Shown: positions 33,583 through 41,084 of the stretch, piece after piece
Numbering within the stretch: position 1 is the stretch's first letter
Layout: each line of letters opens with the position of its first letter
Program-made: the position numbers and the translations under genes
DNA from: a virus
Strand: one strand, 5' to 3'
Virus record (IMG/VR): IMGVR_UViG_3300032086_004496
Span: 1 to 53,579 of that record
DNA length: 53,579 bases
Notes under the pieces: model-generated
What the model saw: the letters and a program-made list of their open reading frames with translations, nothing else
Told to the model about the DNA's origin: nothing
The model's database searches: none

Positions 33583-33831
33583 CTAGTGAATCGTTTTCAA
33601 GTCTTCGTCTGCAATTGACATCATCGTTTCAATAGCGATGGCAGCCAAGCTTAGGCGCTCGTGGTCAAGTACGGGCACATCTCTTGCTAGCAGGGCAGCG
33701 TAGAAGGTGTTGGCAGTGAGTCCTGGATAGTTGCCTAGACTTTCCAAGATTTTGGATGCCTCTAGCAGCGAAGCATTCTCTTGATCAAGAATTGCGATAT
33801 CTGTCTTTAGTTCAAACATTGTCTTACTCAT
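33583..33831 (-). CDS. Small unknown protein (82 aa)
   Basis: The start chosen is the ATG at 33831, preceded by AAAGG and directly after the previous gene. A longer frame would overlap that gene fully. The protein is helical (ASLLEASKILESLGNY, RLSLAAIAIETMMSIADED). Confidence 0.5.
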   Translation of the reverse strand: MSKTMFELKTDIAILDQENASLLEASKILESLGNYPGLTANTFYAALLARDVPVLDHERLSLAAIAIETMMSIADEDLKTIH

Positions 33832-33838
33832 ACCTTTC

Positions 33839-34021
33839 TTATTTAATTCTTCCCTCAACGAGAAGTCGATTTGCAAATCTTCCATAGTGACCTTGGAGAT
33901 CCCAAACCAATCCGATGTCATAGAGTTCCTGAAAAAGCTCAATAGTTTCTTTTTCGTCCAATTCTTCACGTTCGTACTCTGTTATCTTGAGTAGTAACTT
34001 TGCAAAATCTTTTGTTTTCAT
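33839..34021 (-). CDS. Small unknown protein (60 aa)
   Basis: GAAGGAAGAA precedes the ATG at 34021, which overlaps the upstream stop by 4 bases. It reads MKTKDFAKLLLKITEYEREE and FANRLLVEGRIK. No known family. Confidence 0.5.
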   Translation of the reverse strand: MKTKDFAKLLLKITEYEREELDEKETIELFQELYDIGLVWDLQGHYGRFANRLLVEGRIK

Positions 34022-34233
34022 TTCTTCCTTCCGTAGTCAACTCTGAAAAGATCATGTTGCCAATACCACTTTCCTGTCTCTTCTAGTCCAAACCGAACTT
34101 GGTACTGATTGACTGAAAGAGGGTCGTCAGTTCCGTGTTCTCTAATAACTAGTCCAATCACTGATTCATCAGGCTGGTTATTTCTTATTCCTCCATGGTA
34201 TTTTCTGAAAACAATATCTCCGACTTTTATCAT
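34018..34233 (-). CDS. Small SH3-like barrel protein
   Basis: The ATG at 34233 (MIKVGDIVFRKYHGG) is chosen over an upstream frame made of a Pro- and Gly-rich stretch. The 71-residue product has VIGLVIREHG and QYQVRFGLEETGKWYWQHDLF, another GD-barrel. Confidence 0.6.
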   Translation of the reverse strand: MIKVGDIVFRKYHGGIRNNQPDESVIGLVIREHGTDDPLSVNQYQVRFGLEETGKWYWQHDLFRVDYGRKK

Positions 34234-34352
34234 AGTAACCCTTAAATCTGGAAAAATTACCCATCCGTTGTGAACGTACTTAGCACATAGTATGCCACTA
34301 CCCCGCCCCCTGGGACATACATTAGGGGGGCAGGCAGGGGCTGGCATCCCCT
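34234..34352 (-). promoter_or_regulatory. GC-rich 5' leader, possible RNA regulator
   Basis: About 120 bases lie between the -10 and the ATG. A GCCCCC/GGGGGC hairpin sits near 34311-34340. A frame opening at 34347 (MPAPACPP...) reads into the barrel gene and would be nearly leaderless. It may be a leader rather than a real N-terminus. Confidence 0.4.
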
Positions 34353-34381
34353 AGTATACTCTAACAATTATTAGCTGTCAA
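34353..34381 (-). promoter_or_regulatory. Sigma70-type promoter
   Basis: TTGACA at 34376-34381, a 17-base spacer and TATACT at 34353-34358, upstream of the 34018-34233 gene and the genes that follow it. Confidence 0.8.
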
Positions 34382-34454
34382 CAATAAAGCAGTCAATGTT
34401 GGCAGTTGTTACTCTCTCCTATGTTTTATAGTTTATTATTTTGTTCCCGCAAAA

Positions 34455-35684
34455 TCAAGCGTCGATTGCGATCACCTTCTCGTTGGTCTTGAAGTAAGGA
34501 CGGCTGGCACCACGCTGGTCAGTCATCCACATCCGTTGAGCCTTGCAAGCCTTAGGCTTGGGAGCTTCCATATCCGTCAGGATAATGACGCCGTCAAAGT
34601 TATTATCATTGACGTACTTGGTGGGAGCATCAAAGCAGGTTCCCCCGCAGAGAACTCGCTCAGCCTTCTGGCTCTTGCCCTTCTTCCAAATGTAGATCTT
34701 GCTTTCATCAACGCTGGTATCGAAGGGAACCACCGTGAACTCTGCAAGCTTAGCAAGGCTATTCAGTTCGCTGAAGAAAGCTGACAGCATCTCATCACTC
34801 ACGCTACCAGACTGGTCAATAGCAATGGCAATCTTTGCTTGTCGCTGAACCTTCTTGCCTGGGTGAATGTAGGCATACCGCTTGTTGATCCGCTTGACAC
34901 TGGATCGACGGCTAGCACGCTGGCTGGTCTTGATGAAGTACCTGAGCACTTTGCGCCAGTCTACCTTACTCTCTAGCTTACTTAGAATATCTTTCTTTAG
35001 TTCCCCAGAGATCGAGCCCCAGCCCTTAGGAGACTGGCTAGCTTCTTTGGCAGCATCCTTCATTGCATTCTTCAGGCGTTCCTTTGCCATCTGGTTGGCA
35101 GCCTGCTGTTGAGGATCATCACCACCGCCTGCATCGTTGTGACCACTGTGATCATCAAACTGACCAGGCAGGTTCTCACCCTCACCATCACCAGACTCAT
35201 CGCCGTCACCCTCTTTACCAGAAGGTTGCTTTTTCTTTTCCAGCTTGCCCTGCCGCTTGAGTTCTTTCAAGTACCACTCAGCCGTTTGGAACAAGGGCAG
35301 GTCTTCGTAAGGAGTATCCTTCTGACCTGGCATACAGACCCAATCAGGAAGCTCACCTTGGAGGTGGCTGTTGATAGCCAGGTCCTGACAGATGTTCCAG
35401 ACCAAGTGGCTAACACCCTCAGCCTTATTACGGCTGGTAACGTGATCGAAGATCAAGTGGTAGAACTCGTGCTTGAGCACACCACGGATCTGCTCATCAG
35501 GCAGTGTAGCCAGGTTCTCTGGATTGTAGAACATTTCGAACTGAGCAGTGTCAGGGTTGACACCGACAGCAGCCCACTTGATGCTGCGATCCTCACGCTT
35601 CTCTACTCGACGGCTGAGAGCCGCAAAGAACGGCTCGTCCATCAGCAAGCGATAAGCATGGAGTTTCAGGTCAAAGCTCATCAT
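34455..35684 (-). CDS. DUF2201-type vWA protein with HExxH-like motif
   Basis: The 409-residue protein has an N-terminal metallopeptidase-like region with HEFYH at residues 72-76. A low-complexity acidic linker follows (about 155-200). A C-terminal vWA-like domain contains KIAIAIDQSGSVSDEM, a MIDAS-type DxSGS. This fits the DUF2201 family, which pairs with MoxR ATPases. The MoxR gene lies at 36088. RBS GAGGGAGAG before ATGATG. It has its own early-type promoter. Confidence 0.85.
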   Translation of the reverse strand: MMSFDLKLHAYRLLMDEPFFAALSRRVEKREDRSIKWAAVGVNPDTAQFEMFYNPENLATLPDEQIRGVLKHEFYHLIFDHVTSRNKAEGVSHLVWNICQDLAINSHLQGELPDWVCMPGQKDTPYEDLPLFQTAEWYLKELKRQGKLEKKKQPSGKEGDGDESGDGEGENLPGQFDDHSGHNDAGGGDDPQQQAANQMAKERLKNAMKDAAKEASQSPKGWGSISGELKKDILSKLESKVDWRKVLRYFIKTSQRASRRSSVKRINKRYAYIHPGKKVQRQAKIAIAIDQSGSVSDEMLSAFFSELNSLAKLAEFTVVPFDTSVDESKIYIWKKGKSQKAERVLCGGTCFDAPTKYVNDNNFDGVIILTDMEAPKPKACKAQRMWMTDQRGASRPYFKTNEKVIAIDA

Positions 35685-35699
35685 CTCTCCCTCATAAGT

Positions 35700-35727
35700 A
35701 TATTACCATACTCATGGTGGCTGTCAA
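35700..35727 (-). promoter_or_regulatory. Early-type promoter (extended -10)
   Basis: TTGACA at 35722-35727, a 16-base spacer ending TGG, and TAATAT at 35700-35705. It drives the vWA/DUF2201 gene. Confidence 0.87.
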
Positions 35728-35731
35728 GTTT

Positions 35732-35950
35732 TTAGTCAAACATCGGGTAGTTGTTCCAGAAGGACTGCTCATTCTTAACACGCACTAGGCTTTTCTCATC
35801 AACCTTGAGCAGCATACGCTTCACACCTGGGGAAGGCTTGCCAAGAGCTTTGGCACGTTTCATAGCCTCACGCTTATTATCAGCACGACACTGGTTGTAG
35901 CCTCCACCAACCCAGTTCCACTTGTAAAGATATTTGCCTTGGTACATCAT
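35732..35950 (-). CDS. Small basic protein, unknown function
   Basis: The 72-residue protein is rich in Lys and Arg (NKREAMKRAKALGKPS) with Trp and Tyr at both ends. It has its own promoter and lies between the MoxR gene and DUF2201. No family recognised. Confidence 0.6.
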   Translation of the reverse strand: MMYQGKYLYKWNWVGGGYNQCRADNKREAMKRAKALGKPSPGVKRMLLKVDEKSLVRVKNEQSFWNNYPMFD

Positions 35951-35970
35951 ATCTGTCTCCCTCTATAAGT

Positions 35971-35998
35971 ATACTATCACAGGATACTACTCTGTCAA
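35971..35998 (-). promoter_or_regulatory. Early-type promoter (extended -10)
   Basis: TTGACA at 35993-35998, a 16-base spacer ending TGA, and TAGTAT at 35971-35976, just upstream of the 72-residue gene. Confidence 0.82.
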
Positions 35999-36021
35999 CT
36001 TTTTATTTGCTCCCTTAAAAC

Positions 36022-36062
36022 AAAAAGCCCAGCCCCCAAAGGAAAGGAGACGGGACTGAGCT
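36022..36062 (-). terminator. Rho-independent terminator after MoxR
   Basis: An 11-bp minus-strand stem (with three G-T pairs) between 36052-36062 and 36026-36036 is followed by TTTTTG. It separates the MoxR gene from the downstream 72-residue gene and its promoter. Confidence 0.88.
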
Positions 36063-36087
36063 TCTTGACCTGGGATGTGAGAGAGAG

Positions 36088-37128
36088 TTAGGCTCCCAGG
36101 ATTTTGGAGAGGTGGCTGCCGACAGCCCCTTCGTTAGCGCCGTGGAACCGCACGACGTTTTCTTGGACACCAGACTGGCTGATGACTCCCCAGAGCTTCA
36201 TGGCAGCTTCTGAGGGCAGCATGACGAAGTAGTTAGCCAGGTTGCTCAGGTGCTCATCACTGATCTCAGCCTTGAGAACTTCTTCAGCCTCGACCTTCTC
36301 GATCAGAGCGCAGTGTTCATTCAGGGAGAAGGCAGCCAGAGCTTCTTGACGTTCCCCGTTGAGGAGTTGCTCAACCGTTACTACCCGCTCGTAGTTCTGA
36401 GCGAAGTCATTGAGAGCAACCGCAGCTTCAAAGCCGACGAAGCTCTGAGCAAGGTTGAACATCGGAGCACCAGCCTCCAAAGCTTCAGCTTGCTTGAGAA
36501 CCTTGTCAAGGCGATCCCAGCTACGACGGCTAGGGTAGCGCTTGTTCGGCTCGATATCACCAGCATGTTCGAGGTGGTTGCGATTCTGGTTGATGAAATC
36601 CCAGATGAGACCATCAACATTTTGCTTAGCCCATGAGAGCCAGTCTTCTACCGTAGGCTCGATGTCCCAGACTGACCAGCGGTCAAGCTCAGCAGGATCC
36701 ATCTCATTCACTTGGTACTGCTCACCATGCTCACCGCCGTTGACGGCAGCGAAGATCAGCGTATCTTCATGAAGGTGGTGACCATTCAGCTTGCGGCTGT
36801 CGGTCAACTCAAAGATTCCTTGCCGAACTTCTAGGGTAGCTCGGTCAACCTCATCCAGGAAAAGCACAACAGGCTCTTCACATGCCTGCTTGAACCAGTC
36901 TGGCGGATTGAAGCTGGTACGATTGCCTTCCACACTGGGAAGACCAACAAGGTCACCCTCAGTCATTTGGCTGGCACGACGCTCAACTACGGGCAAGCCC
37001 GCATTGGCAGCCAATTGATAAACAACCTGGCTCTTCCCAATCCCGTGGCGACCACGGAGAAGAACAGGCAAACGAGCAGCACTAACAGCAGGTGCTAAGC
37101 TGACAAAGGTTTTGAAGTCTACCGACAT
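36088..37128 (-). CDS. MoxR-family AAA+ ATPase
   Basis: The 346-residue protein has Walker A RGRHGIGKSQVVYQ, GDLVGLPSVEG, Walker B VVLFLDEVDRA and ELTDSRKLNGH. That is the MoxR pattern of a chaperone AAA+. MoxR proteins work with vWA partners to activate or remodel metal-binding targets, and the partner here is DUF2201 downstream. It has its own promoter with a leader identical to that at 22082. Confidence 0.9.
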   Translation of the reverse strand: MSVDFKTFVSLAPAVSAARLPVLLRGRHGIGKSQVVYQLAANAGLPVVERRASQMTEGDLVGLPSVEGNRTSFNPPDWFKQACEEPVVLFLDEVDRATLEVRQGIFELTDSRKLNGHHLHEDTLIFAAVNGGEHGEQYQVNEMDPAELDRWSVWDIEPTVEDWLSWAKQNVDGLIWDFINQNRNHLEHAGDIEPNKRYPSRRSWDRLDKVLKQAEALEAGAPMFNLAQSFVGFEAAVALNDFAQNYERVVTVEQLLNGERQEALAAFSLNEHCALIEKVEAEEVLKAEISDEHLSNLANYFVMLPSEAAMKLWGVISQSGVQENVVRFHGANEGAVGSHLSKILGA

Positions 37129-37151
37129 TATCTCTCTCCCCTTACATTAGT

Positions 37152-37179
37152 ATATTACCACCTTTCCATAGTCTGTCAA
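37152..37179 (-). promoter_or_regulatory. Early-type promoter (extended -10)
   Basis: TTGACA at 37174-37179, a 16-base spacer ending TGG, and TAATAT at 37152-37157. The leader ACTAATGTAAGGGGAGAGAG repeats that at 22060-22081. Confidence 0.88.
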
Positions 37180-37301
37180 CTTTTTATGTCGTTTTTTATC
37201 AGTTTTTTCTGCCCTTGACGGCTATCTCTTACTCATGTATTAGGCCTGATAGGGACAATCTCTGACAATAGCACACAAAAGCTGCCACCCGCTAACAGGC
37301 T

Positions 37302-37436
37302 CTAAAACGTTGATAACACTGCATAGTAGGAATTTCTAATTGATAATAGTTCGTCATAACAATCACTTAGAAATCGTGCAACTTTTGCAGTCATTGTGCA
37401 ATATTTGCTGAACAAGAGGCTGAACACTTTATTCAT
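37302..37436 (-). CDS. Very small protein, uncertain (44 aa)
   Basis: The ATG at 37436 overlaps the previous stop as ATGA and gives MNKVFSLLFSKYCTMTAKVA. No RBS of strength is seen. The longer frame is unlikely. The intergenic stretch 37180-37301 holds nothing else that I recognise. Confidence 0.35.
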   Translation of the reverse strand: MNKVFSLLFSKYCTMTAKVARFLSDCYDELLSIRNSYYAVLSTF

Positions 37437-37525
37437 AGGAAAGCCAACCCGTAGGCAAGAGCAACCAGAGAGGCAGCAATGCTCACAAGAGCTACCCACT
37501 CTACTACACTATCCCAATCAATCAT
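37433..37525 (-). CDS. Tiny membrane protein (30 aa)
   Basis: The product has one hydrophobic segment (EWVALVSIAASLVALAYGLA). Its ATG overlaps the upstream stop as ATGA, with AGGAG 10 bases before. It could be a holin-like or spanin-accessory peptide. Confidence 0.5.
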   Translation of the reverse strand: MIDWDSVVEWVALVSIAASLVALAYGLAFL

Positions 37526-37755
37526 AGTATTACTACTCCTAATAGTATACACATAAAGAGTTGTAGTATTATCATTATGTCTGTTCTTATATTATTATTC
37601 TTTTGTGCCCTTAGGATCGAGTCATATCGGCTCTCAGTTCGCAGCCATCTCTCAGTCATGATAGACATGTCGTAGCGAAGGACACGGACGTTCTGCTCAG
37701 TCTTCTCAGATGAGAATTTCATGTCGGGCACAGTAGCTTCTTCAGTCAGTTTCAT
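37522..37755 (-). CDS. Small protein with C-terminal membrane helix
   Basis: The 77-residue protein is helical and charged, then ends with IMIILQLFMCILLGVVIL, a C-terminal anchor. It is part of a run of four overlapping tiny membrane genes and a lipoprotein. A lysis-module role is possible. Confidence 0.55.
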   Translation of the reverse strand: MKLTEEATVPDMKFSSEKTEQNVRVLRYDMSIMTERWLRTESRYDSILRAQKNNNIRTDIMIILQLFMCILLGVVIL

Positions 37756-37882
37756 CCATATCCTCCAGCTTATCTAAGAACCAATCATAAAATCTAAACA
37801 GGGCTCGGTGAAGAACAATACCAGTGATCATTCCTACTACACCAATGCCTACTCCTTGTAAGAACATTTCTAATGCGCTCAT
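37742..37882 (-). CDS. Tiny membrane protein (46 aa)
   Basis: One transmembrane segment (VGIGVVGMITGIVLHRALF) follows the N-terminus and is succeeded by an acidic tail (DKLEDMDETD). It overlaps the next gene by 14 bases. A possible i-spanin-like partner of the lipoprotein. Confidence 0.5.
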   Translation of the reverse strand: MSALEMFLQGVGIGVVGMITGIVLHRALFRFYDWFLDKLEDMDETD

Positions 37883-38262
37883 CAAAATTCCTCACAGGTT
37901 GGATGCTCAGGATCACAAGGCAAATTCTCTCTCCAGAAGTCATTCTCAGCAGGGTTTAGAAGAATATAACTTTGAACTCTTTGGTACTCTTGTTCGTCCC
38001 CAGCGATAACCAAATCTTGGTCAGAAACGACACCAAAAACATATTTGCAGACATCCACAGCAGTGGCTGCATTCTTCTGTACTTGCTTAGAAATCATACC
38101 AGGTCGAGAGCGTTTCAAGAACAGAGCAACCTTACAATAACGATTGAACTGAGTCATCTGTTTCTGATGTAAGCTTACACGCTCGCAACACTTTCTAGGG
38201 TCTGGATTAGTGGTAGCACATGCCATCCCCAGTGTTAGTAAAGGTAATAGTAACTTATACAA
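37882..38262 (-). CDS. Small lipoprotein, possible o-spanin
   Basis: The 126-residue protein has a lipobox (LLTLGMAC, Cys15) and several Cys later (RKCCERV, RYCKVAL). It is exported to the envelope. Spanin partners are usually neighbouring genes, which fits the tiny membrane genes beside it. Confidence 0.6.
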   Translation of the reverse strand: MYKLLLPLLTLGMACATTNPDPRKCCERVSLHQKQMTQFNRYCKVALFLKRSRPGMISKQVQKNAATAVDVCKYVFGVVSDQDLVIAGDEQEYQRVQSYILLNPAENDFWRENLPCDPEHPTCEEF

Positions 38263-38983
38263 ATTTATCTCCTAGTTTCTTATTCTCAAGATAATTGCGA
38301 ATCTGATCGTTTGATCGTTTGATTTTCTTATTATAATTGAAGATGAAACAATCAATGTTTTGCTTCAGATGTTGGATAAATTCTTTTCCTTTTGCGCCGC
38401 CATGAGCACCCATCACAAACATGTTTTTCTTCTTGCGGTATTCATAGGTCAAGTATTGTTTTCCTTTGATGTCACCCTTTAGGCGGCCAGTATCTAGAAG
38501 CCTCCATTCAGTCTCATTGCAGATGTAATCGATGACGTCCCCAGTCTTGAAGAAGGAATACTCTCCGTTGTCATCATCATAACAAATAACATCTCCCTTG
38601 CGAAGGTATTTGTCCCAAAACTGAGTGTCTCGAAGTGTATCTACTTGCTCTTGAAGAGTATAACCATGGTCAACCTTTGTGCATCCGTATGAGGTCTCCG
38701 AAACAACATAATCGCTAACGGTCAACTCAGGGAGGTTGCCTAGGTGAATCTGAATAGTGTTACCACCTTTCAGTGACACTCCGCCGTTGATATCTTCGCC
38801 AACCCATTCTCTAAGATCCTGCGGCAGACGGCTTTCATTGAACTGGCAATCCGCAGAGGAACCACTCCAGTTTACATCTGCTTGGACGTAGCCAAGCCTG
38901 GCATTGAAGTCAACCTCCCTTTGGTGACCTTTGCGCTTTACCTGTGATGCCTTCTTAGAACTCATTGCGTGAATGCTCATCAT
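38255..38983 (-). CDS. Putative restriction endonuclease
   Basis: The 242-residue protein begins GHQREVDFNARLG and has GVSLKGGNTIQIHLGNL near residues 85-105, a (D/E)xK-like core (SLK) of PD-(D/E)XK endonucleases, with acidic residues before it. It overlaps the Dam-like methylase by 4 bases. Gene order is as in type II restriction-modification pairs. No recognition site can be read. Confidence 0.6.
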   Translation of the reverse strand: MMSIHAMSSKKASQVKRKGHQREVDFNARLGYVQADVNWSGSSADCQFNESRLPQDLREWVGEDINGGVSLKGGNTIQIHLGNLPELTVSDYVVSETSYGCTKVDHGYTLQEQVDTLRDTQFWDKYLRKGDVICYDDDNGEYSFFKTGDVIDYICNETEWRLLDTGRLKGDIKGKQYLTYEYRKKKNMFVMGAHGGAKGKEFIQHLKQNIDCFIFNYNKKIKRSNDQIRNYLENKKLGDKFV

Positions 38984-39891
38984 CGTTTGTTCCCTTTCTT
39001 AACGATTAGTATTTCATGTGAGTCTTTGACGTGCTTTTTGTTTTCTTCTTTGTCCACTCCTTCTCTATTCTTTCCGATACGAGTCTCTCCTTGTCCCATA
39101 GAATAGAACCACTCTGGATAGTAGAAGTCGAAGTCAGAATAGTAATCTCTGATAGTCTCACAATTATTGTAGGACAACACAAAGTCACCATCATGGCTCA
39201 GCAAAAGATCCCTAAGCTTTTCATGGTCAAACGCAGCATGGTGTACTGGGATGTTTCGCATCGGATAGATGCCAGCGAACATCTTGTTATCCTCTTCCTT
39301 CTTATCCAAGTAGTAAGGAGGATCAAGATACAGGAATTCTCCCTTGGCATCCTTGATGGTGGTTTCAAAATCTTGGTGGAGCACCTGTAGTGAAGGGCAG
39401 CTAAAGTTCTCCACATTCTGGATCATCTTGTTCCAAGGCTTATCTTTCATATAAATCTTAGACGCCCAGCCCAGGAAGCCTGGACCATAGGAACAATTGT
39501 GGTTGAAGTAATAGTATGCCGCAAGTGTCAGGTCATCCAGAGGGATAGGATCTCGCTTGTAGAAGTCAGTCTTCCAGTGTTCTAGCATACTCTGGACTTG
39601 TGGAGTACACATCAACTCTTCTTTGATTCTTTTATATTCTTCCGTTGTTGGTTGGATCTCTCGCATCTTTGCTGCAACACCCGAAGGATCATCGAGGATC
39701 TTTTGCCAGAAAGTGACCAAGATATCAAAGATGTCAGCACCGATCACTTTGTGTCCGTTGGAAGCCCAGTGGACCTCCAGTGAGCCACCACCGATAAAGG
39801 GCGACACAATAGTCTCGTAGTCCTCAACAAAGGGTGTAATCTTTTTGATTGCACGGCTTTTACCGCCAGCATAACGAAGTACTGTCTTCAT
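38980..39891 (-). CDS. Dam-like N6-adenine DNA methylase
   Basis: The 303-residue protein has motif X YAGGKSRAIKKI at the N-terminus, motif I VSPFIGGGSLEVHW and catalytic YLDPPYYLDKK. This is the D12-class (alpha) methylase. It probably protects phage DNA or is the modification partner of the adjacent gene. It has its own promoter. Confidence 0.9.
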   Translation of the reverse strand: MKTVLRYAGGKSRAIKKITPFVEDYETIVSPFIGGGSLEVHWASNGHKVIGADIFDILVTFWQKILDDPSGVAAKMREIQPTTEEYKRIKEELMCTPQVQSMLEHWKTDFYKRDPIPLDDLTLAAYYYFNHNCSYGPGFLGWASKIYMKDKPWNKMIQNVENFSCPSLQVLHQDFETTIKDAKGEFLYLDPPYYLDKKEEDNKMFAGIYPMRNIPVHHAAFDHEKLRDLLLSHDGDFVLSYNNCETIRDYYSDFDFYYPEWFYSMGQGETRIGKNREGVDKEENKKHVKDSHEILIVKKGNKR

Positions 39892-39908
39892 CTCTTTTCC
39901 TCATAGGT

Positions 39909-39937
39909 ATGTTACCACGGAGACCCGTGTACGTCAA
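39909..39937 (-). promoter_or_regulatory. Promoter with hairpin in the spacer
   Basis: TTGACG at 39932-39937, a 17-base spacer containing a perfect CACGG/CCGTG palindrome, and TAACAT at 39909-39914 preceded by TGG. The palindrome could be an operator. Confidence 0.7.
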
Positions 39938-39960
39938 ATTATTTGTATATAAAAATTGAT

Positions 39961-40308
39961 TCAGGACTTCTTCTTCGGCAGATTTGGTCTGATCCAGCGG
40001 GAGAAGATAAAGTAGCCAGCATCCACGAAATTCCTAACCACAGGGAGTCGTGAGAATGCTACTGCTCGTTTGAATCCCATCTTCTCATATAGCCTTCTAA
40101 ATGTTTCAGCGCCGACTGTGATGTCCTCGGAGAACTCACCGACCATCTCTGTCTCAAAGTCATTCCATACTTTGTTTTTACTCTGCTTGAATTCTTCTGA
40201 GCTAATATCTACGAACTCAATCCCACAGGCTTCACCACGTTTTCTAATTGTGTTGATCTCTAGAGAGCAAACGTAGCAACTCTCGTCGTAGTATACTTTG
40301 TCTTTCAT
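39961..40308 (-). CDS. DCC-type thiol-disulfide oxidoreductase-like (DUF393)
   Basis: The 115-residue protein has the N-terminal DESCYVCSLE motif (DxxCxxC) in the position usual for the DCC family. The rest follows the family outline (EIEFVDIS-like, ETFRRLYEKMGFKRA). Function of the family is poorly known. Confidence 0.75.
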   Translation of the reverse strand: MKDKVYYDESCYVCSLEINTIRKRGEACGIEFVDISSEEFKQSKNKVWNDFETEMVGEFSEDITVGAETFRRLYEKMGFKRAVAFSRLPVVRNFVDAGYFIFSRWIRPNLPKKKS

Positions 40309-40674
40309 TTATTCTTCTTCTACCACTGGAACATAGCCAACAACAACTGGGCACTGGTCAGAGTCGTTCTCCCAAACAATGCCGTCATCATTCCAACTCT
40401 CGTCAATGTCGAAGTGCTCTTCAAAATAGACCTCATCGGCTTCGTCTTCGTCGGTGATCTGCCAAGCATCCACTAGGAAATCCTTAGCGCTGGTGTCTGT
40501 CCATTCTAGCCGCCAGAACCTTCCGCCTTCAGGGTATTCACCTCCGTTGGAAATATCTTTCAACTCTCCGTTATCAATCATCTCCTGAAGTCTTGGGTAC
40601 TCTTCTGTATCCAGTACAATAGTTCTTGCTTCTACGATGTGTTTGTCTGTACAGACTTTTACTTTAATTTTCAT
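40309..40674 (-). CDS. Acidic protein, unknown function
   Basis: The start at 40674 is preceded by GGAGGAAC. The 121-residue protein is acidic and beta-rich (MKIKVKVCTDKHIVEARTIV start, PVVVGYVPVVEEE end) and is not recognised. It overlaps the upstream gene by 11 bases. Confidence 0.62.
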   Translation of the reverse strand: MKIKVKVCTDKHIVEARTIVLDTEEYPRLQEMIDNGELKDISNGGEYPEGGRFWRLEWTDTSAKDFLVDAWQITDEDEADEVYFEEHFDIDESWNDDGIVWENDSDQCPVVVGYVPVVEEE

Positions 40675-41083
40675 TTTGTTCCTCCGCTGATTGGAAAGCG
40701 TCTTCTGTATGTTGGTCAAGCTTGATCCCAAGGGACACACGAAAGGGCACGTCTACCTCTGTACCCTTGAAGTTAGATGATTCAATGACCACATCAATAA
40801 ACTCATCGGTTAGTCCTACGATCTCTCCAATAACATCGCCTGGTTCAAAGCGGTGCTCTCCATAGCATTGAAGGTCTTGCCCAAAGAAAGCTCCGTAGGG
40901 ATATTTTTGTGCTGACTCCCAACTGTTTCCACCATGAAGATATTTATTTCTTCGCCAACCTCCTGCTCTCCTGGTGTGCAAGCCTGGGCGTCCTCTCTTG
41001 GCTATTTGGGCGCTTCCACCTCCCTTGTGAAAGTGAAAGATAAATGCGTGTTTCTTTGTTGTTAGCTTGTCGCCGACTTTCAT
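40664..41083 (-). CDS. GD-barrel-like protein, unknown function
   Basis: The ATG at 41083 (MKVGDKLTTKKHAFIF) is preceded by GGAGAAT. The 139-residue protein has a basic, Gly-rich stretch (RRAGGWRRNKYLHGGNSW) and a later beta region. Function unknown. Confidence 0.6.
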   Translation of the reverse strand: MKVGDKLTTKKHAFIFHFHKGGGSAQIAKRGRPGLHTRRAGGWRRNKYLHGGNSWESAQKYPYGAFFGQDLQCYGEHRFEPGDVIGEIVGLTDEFIDVVIESSNFKGTEVDVPFRVSLGIKLDQHTEDAFQSAEEQNEN

Positions 41084-41084
41084 T

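Noticed and set aside
35109-35735. 208-aa plus-strand ORF
   Set aside because: Antisense to the DUF2201 gene, whose motifs are clear. No RBS.
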